Part shown: positions 4,444 to 5,001 of the stretch, in pieces | How positions within the stretch are numbered: the stretch's first letter is position 1 | Layout: every line of letters begins with the position of its first letter | Source of the DNA: Nitrospinota bacterium | Lineage (GTDB): Bacteria; Nitrospinota_A; JADGAW01 | Assembly: GCA_015231815.1 (NCBI GenBank) | Contig: JADGAW010000183.1 | Coordinates: forward strand, 1 to 5,001 | DNA: 5,001 nucleotides | Direction: 5' to 3' | Program-made: the position numbers and the translations under genes | Notes under the pieces: model-generated | What the model saw: only the letters and a program-made list of their open reading frames with translations | The model's database searches: none | Told to the model about the DNA's origin: nothing

Positions 4444-5001
4444 TGATAATGGAAATTGTGGCAGTTCTGATTAAAATCGTTATGATTTTGGCTCCGGTAT
4501 TGTTAACTGTAGCGTACCTGACCTATCTTGAAAGGAAAATCATTGGACGAATGCAGGTTAGGCTGGGACCGACAAGAGTTGGACCTTTTGGTTTACTACA
4601 GCCCATAGCGGATGGTTTAAAGCTTTTTTTTAAGGAAGACATTGTTCCGACCAAAGCAGATAAAGTAGTGTTCATTCTGGCACCTATTATTGTTCTGGTA
4701 CCTTCGTTAATTTTGTTCAGTGTTATTCCCTTTGCCGAGCATTTTTATATTACGAACCTGAATATCGGACTTCTTTACCTTCTCTCCGTTGCTTCTCTGG
4801 GAGTTTACGGGGTTGTGTTGTCTGGTTGGGCATCAAACAGTAAATATGCAGTACTGGGAGGATTAAGAGCAGCCGCTCAAATGGTGAGCTATGAGGTCTT
4901 TCTTGGTTTTGCGCTGATTGGTCCTGTGATGATGTCAGGAACCTTAAATCTCGTGGATTTCGTTAATAAACAGGAGGTTTGGTATATTGTTTGTCAACCA
5001 A
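4443..5001 (+). CDS. nuoH: NADH-quinone oxidoreductase subunit H, 3' end outside window
   Basis: Membrane subunit that joins the peripheral arm to the proton-pumping arm and lines the quinone channel. The 186 visible residues are a bit over half of the usual 320-350. Signature segments are YLERKIIGRMQVRLGPTRVG (28-47), LLQPIADGLKLFFKED (51-66) and the loop GWASNSKYAVLGGLRAAAQM (128-147), followed by SYE (149-151), with conserved charges E30, R31, E65, R142 and E151. Hydrophobic helices are at about 4-27, 76-96, 107-127 and 152-166. ATG 4443 overlaps the nuoD stop by one base (TAATG) and is preceded by a strong Shine-Dalgarno site; ATG 4449 is an alternative giving two residues less. Its place right after nuoD, without nuoE, nuoF or nuoG, defines the operon type. 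The frame is open to the end of the window. Confidence 0.98.
   Translation, partial: MIMEIVAVLIKIVMILAPVLLTVAYLTYLERKIIGRMQVRLGPTRVGPFGLLQPIADGLKLFFKEDIVPTKADKVVFILAPIIVLVPSLILFSVIPFAEHFYITNLNIGLLYLLSVASLGVYGVVLSGWASNSKYAVLGGLRAAAQMVSYEVFLGFALIGPVMMSGTLNLVDFVNKQEVWYIVCQP

Overview
The window is about 40% G+C by eye and reads entirely left to right. It holds the 3' part of a GltA/NfnB/SudA-type flavoprotein gene (2-1048), a small four-helix-bundle gene of the 23S rRNA intervening-sequence-protein family (1125-1487), and the start of a respiratory complex I operon: nuoA, nuoB, nuoC, nuoD and the first 186 codons of nuoH (1596 to the end). The nuo genes are recognised from family motifs. nuoD is followed directly by nuoH with a one-base overlap, so nuoE, nuoF and nuoG are not in their enterobacterial place. 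This suggests, without proving, an 11-subunit type complex I as in Chlorobi, cyanobacteria and many uncultured lineages. The A+T-rich coding, mixed use of Shine-Dalgarno sites (strong before nuoB and nuoH, weak or absent elsewhere) and gene order fit a Bacteroidota/Chlorobiota/Ignavibacteria/Calditrichota-like bacterium, but the taxon is a guess.

The most striking feature is a heptanucleotide repeat, consensus AGTGAAA (more loosely AGTNAAN). Fourteen units in unbroken 7-nt register run from 1037 to 1134. They begin inside the last codons of the flavoprotein gene and end inside the first codons of the four-helix gene. Seven units in the opposite orientation (two of them degenerate) lie just after that gene, at 1499-1547. 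The gene therefore sits between two facing heptamer arrays that are complementary in RNA. A second locus with the same polarity fills the 138-bp gap between nuoB and nuoC (forward units 2470-2504, reverse units about 2570-2589) but has no gene inside. The right arms of the two loci match at 14 of 15 positions.

Layout: 2-1048 flavoprotein; 1037-1547 heptamer array, four-helix gene and inverted array; 1548-1595 short leader; 1596-2461 nuoA and nuoB, overlapping by 10 bp; 2462-2599 gene-less heptamer locus; 2600-5001 nuoC, nuoD and nuoH, overlapping by 4 and 1 bp. The nuo genes are packed end to end except at the heptamer locus, so the repeat looks like an insertion into an otherwise compact operon. 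NuoB, NuoC and NuoD form the quinone-side connecting module, and NuoA and NuoH the membrane part next to the quinone pocket. No stretch over 300 bp lacks a gene.
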